A stretch of 64,000 nucleotides of DNA from Ficedula albicollis (GCF_000247815.1 NC_021672.1:68734109-68798108); one strand, 5' to 3'. Shown: positions 50,177-63,320, counted from the first letter of the stretch. Notes: generated from the letters alone by a model not told the origin. A program made the numbers and translations.

Positions 50177-51332
50177 CACACTGGAATGTGGTTAAGACAG
50201 GGTAAAAGATACTGCTGCTGAGGAAGGACCACAGATGTTCTTGAAGAGATGAATGGTTGGGAGCTTGGTTTCTCAGTTGTGCCCCTAACCCAGCACAGTC
50301 CCCCTTAGCACCCCTTGACTCAGCCCTGACTCAGAGGGAAGAATTCTCCCCACTGAGTCACCAGCCCAGCCTCCTCCAGCTCTGCCCCCTTCTCCTGGTG
50401 ATCCACTCAAGCCCAAACCTGTGCAGCAGATGGGAGCTGACAGGGCTGAGCCCCACGCAGGGTGGGTGGCACAGAACAAAGCCTTGGCAGTGACAACATG
50501 TCCAGATGACCCACAGCAGAACCGTGTTAGGGGGTCTGCTGTGGCATTTATGGGATGGACACTGTGCTCACCTGCTCACCTCGAGGAGAGCTCACTCTGG
50601 ATGTTCACTCTGCTCTCTGGGGCCTCCACAAACATGGCCTGGGTGCTTTGGACAGATTGCTGAGCCCAAGCTCGTGTCCTGCAAGGGCAGGACTGAACAG
50701 CCTGAGGAATGTTACTGTCTCCCACCCACCTCCTCTGGAAATGTTTGAACTTCCCAGAAAAGATGAGAAAAAGCATAAAACCCACGCTGTGCTTGATCTG
50801 GACTGTGCTTAGCCTGTCCCTTCCATGAAACTATACTGAACTCATTTTGGGGTGGTGAGAAGGGAGCTTGTACTAGAAATAGAAGATCTATAATTAACAT
50901 ATGGTCCTAACACAAAATAGAATCACAGAGGCCTCTCAAAGTCAGTAAACTTCTAAGTGCATTCCAAGTTTTATCAGATTTCTCTCATCTGCAGAAACAG
51001 AACTTCCTAGATCTGTTGTACTTGCAAGCCCAACAGACTGGACCCAAATACATACTTTAGTTTAATGATTAAAAAAATCCTTCACTGACACACATTGTGC
51101 GCATGTAAGTAATTTGAAGTTTTCAAGTACTAACCCTTCCCACACTGAAGCAGGGGCAAATTCCTCCTCTCTTCTCACAGGCCTGCTACCATTATGCCAG
51201 CTTTCATTCTGAAACCCAAACTCATGTGAAAAACACCCAGGTTAGTGAATCTGAAACTCAGCCTCCAGCCATTCAGCAACCCAAATGAAAATGATGTGTG
51301 TCTGTTAACCCATTCTTGTTTTCTCCTCTCAG
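50177..51332. other. No gene recognised
   Basis: Open frames of 60-85 codons at 50257-50812 overlap in three registers and are not supported. Confidence 0.45.
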
Positions 51333-51394
51333 GGGCAGGCTGCTTATTCTCCCAGCAGCCCAGCTCATCCTGCCATTTATGAAGTTTTCTGCAG
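51333..51394 (+). CDS. Candidate 62-bp internal exon
   Basis: A strong acceptor (CTTGTTTTCTCCTCTCAG, with branch-like GTTAAC 28 bp before) and donor TGCAG|GTACAA bound 62 bp. Two frames are open: one reads GQAAYSPSSPAHPAIYEVFC, the other GRLLILPAAQLILPFMKFSA. The second leaves one base, which is the phase needed to join the terminal exon at 54580. Unrecognised. Confidence 0.3.
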
Positions 51395-52807
51395 GTACAA
51401 TGACCTGCACACTTGAACCTGCATAACCTGAATCTTTCCATGCCTCCAAGGAGGAATGTATCTGAAATTCAACAAGGGCAAATGCAGGATTCTGCACCTG
51501 AGGAGGAGCAGCTCCACAACTATTTATTTCTGTATTTCCCACTATATGGCCACAAGCAGTGACCTCAGATGCTGCAAGTGGTGCTTTCTTACCTAGCTCC
51601 CCTCAGGCCCAATGCTTCTGCTGCTGCTGCCTGGTGATCTCCACACAAAAAGTTTGTAGGACAAGTTTCAGGTGATGGAAGATGAAGAATAAAGTAGGGT
51701 TGAAGCCTGCAGTATAGGATGAAAGAAACATCGGATCTATTGAAGAATTAATCAGTATTTTTGCCTTTAGTTTTTCCCACATATAAAATTAACAGAATAA
51801 TATTTACTTCTTGAGCTCTTGTAGTATTGTGATCAAAAATTGCTTACTCTTTTTAAAGCCCTATGGAGCATGTGCTATTCAGAGATACAGGTGGGAAAGA
51901 TTGCCAACATACATTAATATTCAGAGAGAAGACAAAGAAATGAAAGCACAGGTATTAAAGGTGTCAGAAAGAATTAAAGATGGAAGCAGGAAGGAAAAAA
52001 GATTATTAGAGATATCTAAATGCTAGACAAAAAAGGGAGGGGATGAATATGATATGGAAAAGATAAAGGAAAGATAACTTACCATAAAGATAAATAGACA
52101 GAAAAAGAACAGTAACAAATAAGGACAAAGAGAAAAACCTGTGAGGGAAGAACTGATGAAGATGAAAGCACTGGTTTCCCTTAGAAGGACTGGTCACCAT
52201 CTAAGTACCACCCAGTGAGCTGCACATGACAAGGAGAGGGCAGAAAACAGAAAAAATAAAAGAAGAAGGAAAGCAGATTAACAGGGAAAAAATGTAAGCT
52301 GAGCCTAACATCTTAATGATTTTTTTAAATTATTTTGCCAGCAGCTGTGGTTTTCTTTGGGGAACCAATATTTTTTGTTAAAAAGAAATTCCAACAAAAA
52401 TTTCCAATGTTGGTAAAAAGAACATAAAACCTAAGCTTGGTAACCTAAAACCTTTCTGCATTATACTCAAAACTTTCATGTTTCTAGAGTTTTTTATGAA
52501 AACCTTATGTTTCTGTGGGAAAATCATCACTTCCCAGACACATCTATTTTTAGGCCCGTGTTCTCAATTAGCCTGCTACTCATTTGCAGCACCACAGCAA
52601 CAGGGTGTGTCAAAGGGTTACAAAGGAGTCTGCCTGGAATTAAAAACCCACCCCAGTGACTTTATGGTAGTTGCCAGCCAGCCTTTCTTTTTGTCTCTGC
52701 ATCTCACAAGAGAAGTATGAGGTGTCAGATATTCTGGTGAGAACTTCTCATGGCACAGGATCATGATGTGAAAGAAAGTGAACTGCAAAAGCACAATGTA
52801 AAAGAAT
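51395..52807. other. No gene or repeat recognised
   Basis: Purine-rich AT sequence at about 51900-52300, no supported frame. Confidence 0.5.
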
Positions 52808-53290
52808 TATAGCATTATGGAATGGGCTGGGTTGGAAGGGATCTGTCCTGGGTTGATGTTATTATCCAGCTCCAGCCTCCTGCCATGGGCAGGGATACCA
52901 TCCACTATCTCAGGTTGCTCCAAGCTGCATCCAACCCAGCCTTGGACACTTCCAGGGATGGAGCAGCCACAGCTTCTCTGGGAAACCTGTGCCAGGGCCT
53001 CACCACCCTCACAGGGGCCAATTTCTTCCTAATATCCAATCAAAACCTCCTCTCTGTCAATGTCAAGCCGTTCCCCCTTGTCCTGTCACTCCAGGCCCTT
53101 GTCAAGAGTCTCTCTCCATCTTTCCAGTGGGCTCCCTGCAGGCACTGGAAGGCCTCAATTGGGTCGCCCTGTGGCTGAACAATCCAGTTCTCTTAGACTT
53201 TCCTCACAGCAGAGCTGCTCCATCCCTCTAATCACCTTGGTGTCCCTGCTCTGGATTCATTCCTTAACAAAGCTGAATTCTGATTTGCAC
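52808..53290 (-). mobile_element. CR1 LINE 3' fragment
   Basis: TTATAGCATTATGGAATGGG to CTTGGTGTCCCTGCTCTGGA. Nearly full 3' region, with the tail octamers decayed. Confidence 0.9.
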
Positions 53291-53897
53291 TTTGGATACA
53301 TGATTGATCCAGCATCATCTGTTAGTAATCCTTCTGCTTCTGCCTTTACATGTCTGAATCATCAGCTAAACTTGCTCTGGGAGAGAACCTGTAGTGGTTC
53401 TGTCAGAACAGACAACTGCAGTGCTAAATGTGAATAAGTCACCTGAGCAGAAATTTGTCCTAGTGGCACTGTTCCCACTTACAAGCTTTGTGCTCGAGGG
53501 GATGAGAAAAGCTGTCCAGATGATCCTGGGAAAGTTTGTACACACAGCAACTCAGCCAGCAAAGTGCTGGGCGTAGCACGCTGCCCAAGAGTGGGTGTTC
53601 AGCCTTGGAGCAGGTTGGATCTTGGATCCATGGATCTGCTCCAGCACCTGCTTCACCTTGGTGACCAGAGCAAAGCAGCCCTCTGAGGGGCAGGAGGGCA
53701 CCATGCAAGAAATGAGCCACCAAAGGGCTCTGGAATATTTTGGTGGACAAGTGTATCTCCTACTGTGTGGTTGAGTGTTCGGGGTCCTGATGGATCCAGA
53801 ATTTCTCTCACCCCACTGACTACCCCAAACCTCTCCACTGGGCAGCTCCCAAGCTCTCTGGCACGGCCAGAAGATCACAGCCTGGCACCCTGCTGCA
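53291..53897. other. No gene recognised
   Basis: A 155-codon minus frame at 53552-54019 covers this and the small ORF that follows; it lacks splice support and reads like a shadow. Confidence 0.35.
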
Positions 53898-54065
53898 ATG
53901 GAAACCCAGAGACTACTTCTCCGAGCTTCACCGAGCTGGCACAAGGGAGCTCTTGTATTTGTCATCACCGGTGTTGCTATGGCCACAGCACACAGGTATA
54001 AACCTTGCCCAGGGGACATTGTTACAGGAGAGCAGGGTGCAGCCCAGGAACCAGTACTGCTTTAG
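53898..54065 (+). CDS. Candidate 55-residue membrane-type small ORF
   Basis: ATG at 53898 (CTGCAATGG, G at -3 and +4) encodes METQRLLLRASPSWHKGALV, then the hydrophobic stretch FVITGVAMATA, then a polar tail starting HRYKPCPGD and ending in EPVLL before TAG at 54063. A short basic N-terminus plus one hydrophobic helix fits a small single-pass membrane or mitochondrial peptide. The DNA keeps several CpG sites. A donor-like CACACAG|GTATAA lies inside, so the ORF may instead be a first exon ending at 53996. No homolog is recognised. Confidence 0.28.
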   Translation: METQRLLLRASPSWHKGALVFVITGVAMATAHRYKPCPGDIVTGEQGAAQEPVLL

Positions 54066-54579
54066 TGACATGATTTATCTCTGTGACCCGTCCAGGTCTC
54101 TGGAGTTTATTCATTCAGTTGCTTTTACAGGAAGTGTCCTTACGATAGAGCCCTCAGTGCATTTAGTAATAATATTTTACATCTATATTGGGCTCTGTGC
54201 ATTCCAAGTGCAATACAAACTCATTCATCTTATCTTTTTATCTCATGACAGTTGCCTGCAGTGCTGAGTTGGTTTGATCCCAGCCTCACAGGCTTGTCAA
54301 CAGTGGAATTGTTACCTGACTAATTATCCGTCTAAGTCACGATGAGGGACTGGTGGCTGGGCTCTGCTCTCAGTTTTAACCAGCAGCTCCTGCCACTCCA
54401 CCGAGAGGGTTCTCGTTCTTTCTGCTGCTGAAGAGAGGGAAAAGAAAATCATGGAGGGGATTTTCATTTAGTTTGTTTTAGGGTGTTCACTAGGGGCAAA
54501 ACTGTGCAGAAACAGAAATACGCTTGCCATTGATCCACGGGAAACACGTCATGCATCTCTTTTTTAATTTTACCCACAG

Positions 54580-54701
54580 GAGATGAGACTGACATAGGCC
54601 CAGCTTGTATTGCTCCTATCCTTTCTCCATTGGCTGTACTAAATGATGGACTAATTCAGTGTGGAGTCTGTGGCCATACCTTTAGAGATTATTTATATTA
54701 A
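54580..54701 (+). CDS. Candidate terminal coding exon ending in a CxxC motif
   Basis: A strong acceptor (CTCTTTTTTAATTTTACCCACAG) is followed by 39 codons to TAA at 54699-54701. The peptide starts DETDIGPACIAPILSPLAVL and ends with QCGVCGHTFRDYLY. CxxC followed by His looks like half of a zinc-binding site at a protein C-terminus. The other two frames stop early. The exon enters with two bases, so it needs a preceding exon that leaves one base; both 33243-33295 and 51333-51394 (second frame) do so. I cannot name the gene. The best plus-strand exon candidate in the window. Confidence 0.45.
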
Positions 54702-55654
54702 ATTGGTAAGTCACTGGTTGTAAATATGGGATAATAATTTCCATAGCAAGCACTTTTGCATGCTGCATGCAGATCAGGTGACTCTAGTGCAATAGTGATG
54801 AACACAGACTAGAGGAGCTGCAAAAAGGATTTCAGTGAAGGTGTACAAGGAGTGGCTGCAAAGGATGGGAGAAAAAATCGAAAAGAAGTAGGTCCTAAAA
54901 GTTACAGCTATCACGAGGTGATAATTTTCAAAAGCTGAAATGGGTTAGCACTATTGAAAGAAATTAAGACAAATGGAACAAGTGGTCTCACACTAAAAAC
55001 ACAACAGAAAGTGGCTTATTTAGCTTTTTTTAACCTAGGGAAAATATCTCAACAGGTATATGACTTTTTCAGGTTAAACATGTGATTTGAAATTTTGATC
55101 TTTAATATTAATGCTGACCACTAGCATGACAGATATGAGTAAAAAGAAAGTTCCAAGTTTAATTTTCCAAAACTGAATTTACCCAAAGGGATGGGAAAAC
55201 ACACAGAAAAGATCTCTCCCTGGGCATCATCTCTCCCATCATGTTGGCTGCCTTCAGGAGTCTGCTTCATTGCAGCAAAATGAAACAGATCAGCACCATA
55301 GTTACTGTTTTTTAAGTGACTTCCAAGAATTTTCTTATCAGGATTAAAATGAAGCAAATTACATAATGCTATGGAGCCTGGATCCAGCAACTCTTGAGGC
55401 TGCCAGAAACATCAGCTGTGGAATACAGATGGGCTGTATTAGGTGAGACTGAAACATATTTAGAAAATGCATTAAAAGTTTTTGGGTTGTTTTGTTTTTT
55501 TTTTTTTCTGAGAGGTCTCTTGCAACCTGCTATCCCCAGTTTTTGCTACCTCAAGCTTCACTCACAGACTTGGAAAATTGTTCACCAGGAATTTTATATT
55601 CAGTTACTGTATTAAAAGTTCCTTAAAACTTGTCAAGCTACTTTTTGCATAAAA
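54702..55654. other. No gene or repeat recognised
   Basis: AT-rich sequence that would include the 3' UTR if the exon at 54580 is real. No perfect AATAAA was noted in the first 200 bp (AATAAT near 54733). Confidence 0.45.
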
Positions 55655-56125
55655 TGACAGAATGGTCTGGGTTGGAAGGGATCTTAAAGATCACCTTGCT
55701 GCAACCCCCTGCCACGGGCAGGGACACCTGCCACTATCCCAGGTCACTCAGAGCCACATCCAGCCTGGACACTGCCAGGGATGGGGCAGCCACAGCTCCT
55801 CTGGGCAGCCTGTGCCAGGGCCTCCTTACTCTCGCAGGAAAGAATTTCTTCCCAATAGCCAATCTAAACCTCCCCTCTGTCAGTTTAAATCCATTCCCCC
55901 TTGTCCTGTCACTACAGTTTCTGATGAAAAGCCCCTCTTCAACTTCCCTATGGCCCTTCAGATACTGGAAGGTGCTCTGTAGTCTCCATACAACCTTCTC
56001 CTCTCCAAGCTGAACAGCCCCAAGTCTCCAAGCCTATCTCCATGGGGAGGTGCTGAAGTCCCTTTATCAACTTTGTGGCCTCCTCTGGACTTGCTCTAGC
56101 CTTTCCATGTCATTCCTATATACAC
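55655..56125 (-). mobile_element. CR1 LINE 3' fragment
   Basis: ACAGAATGGTCTGGGTTGGA to CCTCCTCTGGACTTGCTCTA. One of the longer copies; a few bases are missing in the GCCACATCCAGCCTGGACAC block. Confidence 0.9.
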
Positions 56126-57979
56126 TTACCCAGCACATCATTGTTACTTTGCAGTGGAAAGGTAAGTTTGCCACAGCACTTGGTATTTAAGAGCATGTGG
56201 GGTCTTGCATCCTCTCCTGATTAAGTCCTTGTGACCCAGGGCAAATATATTTTTATGCTACTATTGCCAGTTCAGTATCTTCTGTTGTGTATGTTGTGTC
56301 TTCAGCATCTTCTTTGTGGATCTCTTCCTTCCTCTGACTAAAAACCTGATCTGTGGAGAGGAGCTCCAGCATTAACACTGCACTCACAGTTCCAAGGATT
56401 TGGTTGTCTTACCTACCCCAAATAATAAAGCCTTTCTGGCCTTCACTGAGTAATTCTATGACAGAGCACAGTCTGAAGCCACATTTGCTGTATTGTGTAA
56501 GACAATTTGTCAGGCACATGTAGCCATACTGCTTTGAAGACATGCATGGACAAATTTGGTGAGCTGGAAAAACCCCATTTCTTGCAGCCAACAAAAGATG
56601 CAGTGATTCAATACCTCTATTTATTCTCACGGGATGCACTGTTTCTTTGCCCAAGTTATTGATTCAAGTCAATTCTATGTGTGGGAGTTCTCCATTAAAT
56701 AGTCTGGAAACCCTACAGCTTTAACACTGTGCTTGAGGAAGCCTGAAGTTTGAAATGGTCACCACTAAAACACAAATGGGACTGTCCAAGTCCCACCTTT
56801 CTGTCACCACTAGAGATGACTGATTTAACATCCATAAGGAGGGCTGTCCTCACTGCCATTCACTTTTGGCCTGAGCAGGGGCTGATCTGTGAGACTCTTG
56901 GTCTCAAAATGATTTTCCCAGTCTGGCACAGCTGGGTTGGTGACAGCTGAGCTTCTTCAGGTAGCCTGAGGGACACACTCTGCCTAGGAGCCTTCACCAG
57001 GTAGCTCCTGGGCAGGTCCCCTGCATGGAGAGGCACTGCCCTGCCCAGCCTGTCCTGGAGAACGGGCTGGCACCACGGCTGGGCACCATCTGCTGCAGCC
57101 TCTCCTCAGCTGCCAATGCTGTTTGGGTGCCCATGGGGATGTGAAACTGCTGTTTGCCCACAAGGTGTAACTGTTTGTCAGCCCAGCCTACCACGTCCTT
57201 GCTGCTCCCTCAGCACGGTTATTGCTGTCCCAGCCTTTGATAAGGCGAGGGCTGAGATAGCTACTGTACTTTCAGGCGAGGCTCCAAGTCAGCGGCTACC
57301 TTTCATCTTCATTTTATTGCCAAGGACAGGGACAGACAGGCCAGACCGCTAGCTAGCTAATAAGTAATAGGGAGCTTTGCTGAGTCCCACAAGCCTCCTC
57401 CTCAGGTGGTACATTTTTCATCCATATAGATTTATATACATTTTTTGGGTATCTACAGCTCCCACAGCATGAGGAGCAGGTGAGGACCAGCTCATGGTAT
57501 ATGTGTGTAGGAAATGTATGACTGCAAAGGAACTCAGCTGTAACTGGGTAACTCAACAGGTAGAACAAACTCTCGCAGCCCTTTGCTCTTTTTAGTCCCC
57601 AAATATGACAGCTTAATCATTTCCTAGATGCAAAATGTCACAGAGATAAAGCAAAGTTTATAAAGGACGGCTGGTCACATCACAGAAAAATCTGGTGATA
57701 TATAAAAGCAAAGAAACTCAAAGTTCAGGAAGCATTTGTTTTCCTCTGAACTTCCCTCCTTCCTCTCTCTCAGCACTCACAAAGCTGCAAATTCGGCCTG
57801 AAGGTTCCTTAAACAAATATAGCTCTGTCCTTTACATCACCATACAGTTCACCATCAATGCCACATTAGGTAAACTGTGAAAGTCGAAACCCAGTTGCTT
57901 TGTTCCAGGCCTTCAAATGTACAGAGGTGCTGAAATTTTGCTGAAATAGGAGTTTCCTGTAATAATTACATTGTAGCTT
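56126..57979. other. No gene recognised
   Basis: A block at about 57225-57340 holds GATAAG, CTTTGAT and retained CpG and might be regulatory, but this is weak. Otherwise AT-rich. Confidence 0.4.
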
Positions 57980-58424
57980 TATGTGTCTTATAGTATCATC
58001 AAACACATTCAAATTTAGACATGATTTTCTCCGTATCAAAGTGGGAGCATCTTGGTGCTTTCGAAGCCATATTTCAGCTGACGGAAGCACTGCCTCGCCA
58101 CGAGGGATGGGGTCACAGCCTTTCACCTCCCTTCCAGGGACATTGCTTACAACTCCGTGGAGGCTCATCAGCCTCCCCTGCTCAGATTCCCAACCCACTA
58201 ATCTGGGTTGTAACACTAAATTTCAGCTTAAAAGACAGGGTCTGTTTTGCCTTTGTGTGTGTATCATGGCTGAAGCCCCCCACATGGAATGCCACCATGC
58301 AAAATCATCATGGGCAGGGGGCAATTTGGGCCTTTCACTTTTTGATTTGTGCTGTTGGGGTTTTTTTTTTGTTGTTGATTGTGTAACTGTTTTGCCAAGT
58401 GTTGGGCAAAGAATACATGAGTAG
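57980..58424. other. CpG-retaining block open in several frames on both strands
   Basis: Plus frames of 147 and 121 codons and a minus frame of 116 codons (58216-57866, including LPSAEIWLRKHQDAPTLIRR) overlap. CpG is frequent at 58030-58160 compared with neighbours. No clear splice pair bounds any of them. It may be a conserved element or a piece of coding sequence whose strand I cannot decide. Confidence 0.25.
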
Positions 58425-59019
58425 GAGAAGGAGCCCAAGAAGGAAAAGCTGCATCTTCCAAGCAATTCCTACCATTAGCTCATAAAACCATTAGCACAGT
58501 AAATATTATATACCTTGAGAGGACAAAGGTTGGTTTTTGTGAAATGTATCATTGTACGTGTGTTGACTGTACAGGACTGTCCCTGAGCTCCAGCATGATT
58601 AGTCAGGTGATTTCTTGTAAGTGCTTCATGGGTGCCTGGATGAATCACCCCAGTTTGAGGTTTGTCATTTTTTTGGTATTTTGGTAACACATCTTAGCCA
58701 GCAGAACAATTATCTATATTTGTTTGCTTTTGATTTGACATTTCTTTACCAGAAGAGCTTTGAGGAGGTTGGTGGCTTTCTGCAGCTCACAGTCTGAATG
58801 GCAAGATGAGGTTCACTCGCTGTGTTTATTTGTAATGTCTTAGCAACTGTAAAAACACCCTGGGGCCCTCACAGACATGCTGGAGGATGCAGTCCTAGCC
58901 CAGGGCAATTTTCACTTTCCATCAACAGCCAGAAGGTGTGGAAAAGCCTTAAGAAAAACTCTGGGAACAAGAATAAATTTGACCCCATTAGCTGAGGCTT
59001 TCCAGAAGGTAGTAGATAC
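58425..59019. other. No gene or repeat recognised
   Basis: AT-rich sequence with short frames. Confidence 0.5.
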
Positions 59020-59650
59020 CATAGAATCACAGGATGGTTTGGATTGGAAAGAACCTTAAAGATCATCCAGTTCCAAACCCTTGCCTTGGGCAGGGACACC
59101 TTCCACTATCTCAGGTTGCTCCAAAGGCCATCCAACCTGGCTTTGGACATTTCCAGGGAACCCTTGCCTTGGGCAGGGACACCTTCCACTATCTCAGGTT
59201 GCTCCAAAGGCCATCCAACCTGGCTTTGGACATTTCCAGGGATGGGGCAGCCACAGCTTCTCTGGGCACCCTGTGCCAGGGCCTCCCCACCCTCACAGGG
59301 AAAAATTTCTTCCCAATATCCAATCTAAGCCTCCTCTCTGTCAGGGTGAAGCCATGCCCCTTGTCCTGTCACTCCAGGCCCTTGTCAAGAGTCTCTCTCC
59401 ATCTTTCCTGTGGCTCCCTTCAGGCACTGCAAGGCCACAGTGAAGTCACCCCAAAGATTCTCCTCTCCAGGTGAGCAATCCCAATTCCCTCAGCCTTTCC
59501 TCCCAGCAGAGCTGCTCCATCCCTCTGATCCCTTGGTGTCCCCTGGCTCCAGCAGCTCCCTGCAGCAGAGCTGCTCCATCCCTCTGATCCCTTGGTGTCC
59601 CTGCTCTGGCTGCAGCAGCTCCCTGTCCTTCCTGTGCTGTCCCAGGGCTG
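59020..59650 (-). mobile_element. CR1 LINE 3' fragment with two internal duplications
   Basis: CATAGAATCACAGGATGGTT to GCAGCAGCTCCCTGTCCTTC. One duplication of period 83 bp repeats the block from CCCTTGCCTTGGGCAGGGAC (59078 and 59161). A second of period 59 bp repeats GCAGAGCTGCTCCATCCCTC (59506 and 59565). Other copies have each block once. Confidence 0.92.
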
Positions 59651-60028
59651 GGTGCAGCCCTGCAGGGGGGTCTCAGCAGAGTTGTGGTCATTGCCCTTTA
59701 TTTAAAGTGGACCAAGTCAGGACAAGTAGTGAGATGTCACTGGAGGATGAACAACTGCATTTAGGGTTCAAAATTCCTATAAAAGGAAAATATGCCTGGT
59801 TCAGAGAAGTCCAGTTCACACAGTATGTGTTGCAGCCATAGAGGCAGTCCTTTCCTTTAAAATCCTAACTTGAAGCTACCAAACTTGATCTCCACTTGGA
59901 TAATTCTGAGCACGGCTGTGACAGTATGCAGGACTTCACCAGCCAGACACTGACTTTCACCTCTGGATGCTTTCTTGATCTCCTATAACTCATTGCCAAC
60001 AATATTATTTTGCCTTTTTTTTTTTTTT

Positions 60029-60234
<206 letters not shown>

Positions 60235-60257
60235 TTTTTTTTTTTTTTTTTTTTTTT

Positions 60258-62649
60258 ACAGGAGTGTGGGTGCATATTAGCTGTTAAAAAGCAATTTACA
60301 TACCTTAGCTGCACTCAGCCAAGAAGCAGCCACAGAACCCAACCAATAAATCACAACAAGGGGAAAACAAAGAGGAGGTGCAGAGTGAGGGCAGCAAGAC
60401 ACTCACAGTTTCAGCCCAAAGGAAGGGCAGATGAGTGTTTCCAGCAGTTTCCAAGAAACACTGCTCTCTTATTCAAACTCTGGTGCAGTTTTTGTTATCT
60501 GGCCACCTCTCATCAGTAGTTTCTTCTGGAACCATAAGAAACCACACAGAACATCTTGCTAAGATGACAGAAAACTCTGATTGCTTTTTAGAAGGGTTTG
60601 CTGCAGGTTTAGCAAGATGGATTTACCTTGTGGATTACAGGAAGGGAGTGAGTAAGGCAGCCCTGGTTCAGATCAGCTCCAGTCACTATGGAAGCTCAGT
60701 TACAACCTCAAGATGAATAATGCCACTCAGGATTCACCCCCTTCAAGCTGAGGGGAATGATGGCTCTGGAACTGTGTAGTAATAATATAGATAAGTTATC
60801 TGGATGCTGGGAGTTTTATTAGAAGCATCTATCTAATAGGATAATCCCAAACTCAAGCAGCTCACCCCAGGGTCAGAAGCCACAACTATGCACAGCTCAT
60901 ATAGAAGAGCCACAGGTTTTTTCCACAACAGCTTCCTGTAAAAGTCACACCTTTGCCAATACAAAAATCTGTTGGATATTGGAGATAATATGGAGAGAGT
61001 ATGAAATGGAACCTACTTTAAAACAAATAACGCAGGGACTACCACCAAGTGTACTCTTGGCTTTTATATACAGTTGAGTGAAACCCACTGGAGTTTCCCT
61101 GCTTAAAAGAATCTGCTACATAATTTTGAGATTGCAATCCCAGTGCCACATATTTTAGGAATGTGAGAAGAGACTTTGTTTTGTCACAGATCACATGTGA
61201 GCTTACTGAAAACCCAAATTAAAACACAGAAATGGACCAGATTAAATATAAATAATTTAAGCCCAAATATTATTTGAGGGCAACCAGTGGTAAGAAAGCG
61301 GAAAGTGAGGGACAGCTACCCAATCAATAAAATGTCTTCTTGGAATGCTGTGAGCTGTACAACAGAACTCTTTCAGGGAAGTATTAGAAACAAAGCAGAA
61401 GCCAATTGGAAACAGCAAGTGATGTTGTCTTGCCTGCTTTACTTTCACTGAGCAAAAGAGCAGAGAGTAAACAAAAGGTTCAGGGAGAAAATGCAAAGGT
61501 TATTTCAAAATCCTTTTAGCTTTAAAACTTCAGTAACACATTGGCCTGAAGCTTTAACTCTCTCTGTGTCTCTCTGAGTGGTGCAAAATTCTGTCTCTAT
61601 TACCATCAGTGCTTTGTGATGCTTTTGCTCAGCATGTGCTTGCTTTTCTAACAAGCCACAGCAGCCAGAGGATGCACTCCTTGGTAATATTAAGAGAGCA
61701 GAAAACCACTCCAGAAACACGTGGCAGGGATGAGTAAGCAAAGCCTTCCTGGTTGTTGATCTGTGATAGACTCAGCAACTCCAGCAGAGGAAATATTTAT
61801 CTTAGAAGGGTGCACAGCTTCCGTTAGGCTTTCACTCCAGCACTAAAACCTGGTGCTGAAAGCTTTCATGATCAGATGGTTTTATTTCTTTATTTCTTTG
61901 AGTCACTGCAGTGCCTTTTGCTGTGTGCTGTACCTGCTTAAGCAAACAGCCAGTGCTATTTGGTGAACTTTGGGGGCCAGGCAGGAAATTTCTCGCAACG
62001 GTGCAGTGACAGAGCAAAACATTCACCTCCACTGCAAGTTAGCAACACAGATAAATAACAGAGCAGATTGGCTGGGTCACAGGTAGGAGACCACCCCTCC
62101 TCCAATAAAAGCTGCCTTCCAAGGCTGGGTCCCTGGAATCCTAACAGTGCTGTTAGGCCAAGAGCAGAGATCCTCATGCCTGTGGTATTTGCTCAGAGGG
62201 CATGACCACTTTGGGCAAGTCTTTCATGTGAGTCAGCTTTAGCTGATCCATGGGAAAATTCCTTTGTGTTGTCAGGCAGGGTTTGCTCACAGTTTCAAAG
62301 GATAATCCGACTGAAAGGAAAATACATCTAAATTTTAGCATATTTTGGTTAGTCTTTGACTAAACACAGTGCAAAGCAAAGGATGCTCAGTGTTTTTGCA
62401 GGCCACTTTTAATGAGGAAAGCCCTCTATAAGCAACATGAAGAAATACTCCACCCTATCTCTGGATTCTGCCTCATCTCTGACCAAACGTCATATGTGCA
62501 AATGCTGATGAAATAGATTCAGGTGTAAAGTGTAAGTTCCAATAATGATGTCTGGAGAAAGTAAAGAGCAATTCCTGCAAATTGGTTACCCTGTGTCTTG
62601 TCAGATTCTTCAGTCACTCAAGAAGGGGCAGCAGGGTGAGGGCAAAAGC
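60258..62649. other. No gene recognised
   Basis: Two adjacent minus frames at 61741-61505 and 61496-61257 (78 and 79 codons) are protein-like in part but lack splice support. Otherwise AT-rich. Confidence 0.4.
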
Positions 62650-62888
62650 AGAGAAGAGCATCTTCCAGTCCCCTTCTGTGACTCTGTGTAGGGAGCATCC
62701 AGAAACCTCCAGTGCCCCATTGCTGTGGAAGAGCTGTTCATTCAGAACTGAACGTAGGGAGCATCCAGAAACCTCCAGTGCCCCAGAGAAGAGCATCTTC
62801 CAGTCCCCTTCTGTGACTCTGTGTAGGGAGCATCCAGAAACCTCCAGTGCCCCATTGCTGTGGAAGAGCTGTTCATTCAGAACTGAAC
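62650..62888. repeat. Tandem duplication, period 135 bp, with a thrice-repeated 31-bp word
   Basis: The segment from AGAGAAGAGCATCTTCCAGT occurs at 62650 and 62785. The 31-bp word starting GTAGGGAGCATCCAGAAACC occurs at 62688, 62754 and 62823. A partial slippage therefore came before or with the larger duplication. Plus frames through it are repeats, not a gene. Confidence 0.9.
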
Positions 62889-62984
62889 AGGGGCACTGGA
62901 AATCTTTGTGTCATTTCATTGCCACATGGCTGTGACAGTCAGGCCTCTGTCAGTTGAATCCACTGCTAGTAATGTGCAGCTTCT

Positions 62985-63320
62985 TCCAAAGCCTTCCTGT
63001 ACCTGAAGGGATTCTGAAAGAAAGGGAAGAGACTTTTTGCAAGGGCATGGACTGACAGGACAAGGTGTAATGGACTTAAACTGACGGACAGTAGGCTTAG
63101 ATGAGATATTGGGAAGAATATTTTCCCTGTGAAATTGGGGAGGCCCTGGCACAGGTTGCCCAGAGCAGCTGTGGCTGCAACATCCCTGGAAGTGTCCAAG
63201 TCCAAGTTGGACGGGATTTAGAGCAGCCTGGGATAGTGGCAGGTGTCCCTGCCCATGGCAGGGGCTTGGATCTGAGTGATCTTTAAGATCACTTCCAGCC
63301 CATTCCATGATTCTGGAATC
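62985..63320 (+). mobile_element. CR1 LINE 3' fragment
   Basis: CCTTCCTGTACCTGAAGGGA to CCATTCCATGATTCTGGAAT. It runs straight into a CA microsatellite, so the octamer tail is replaced or followed by (CA)n. Confidence 0.9.
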
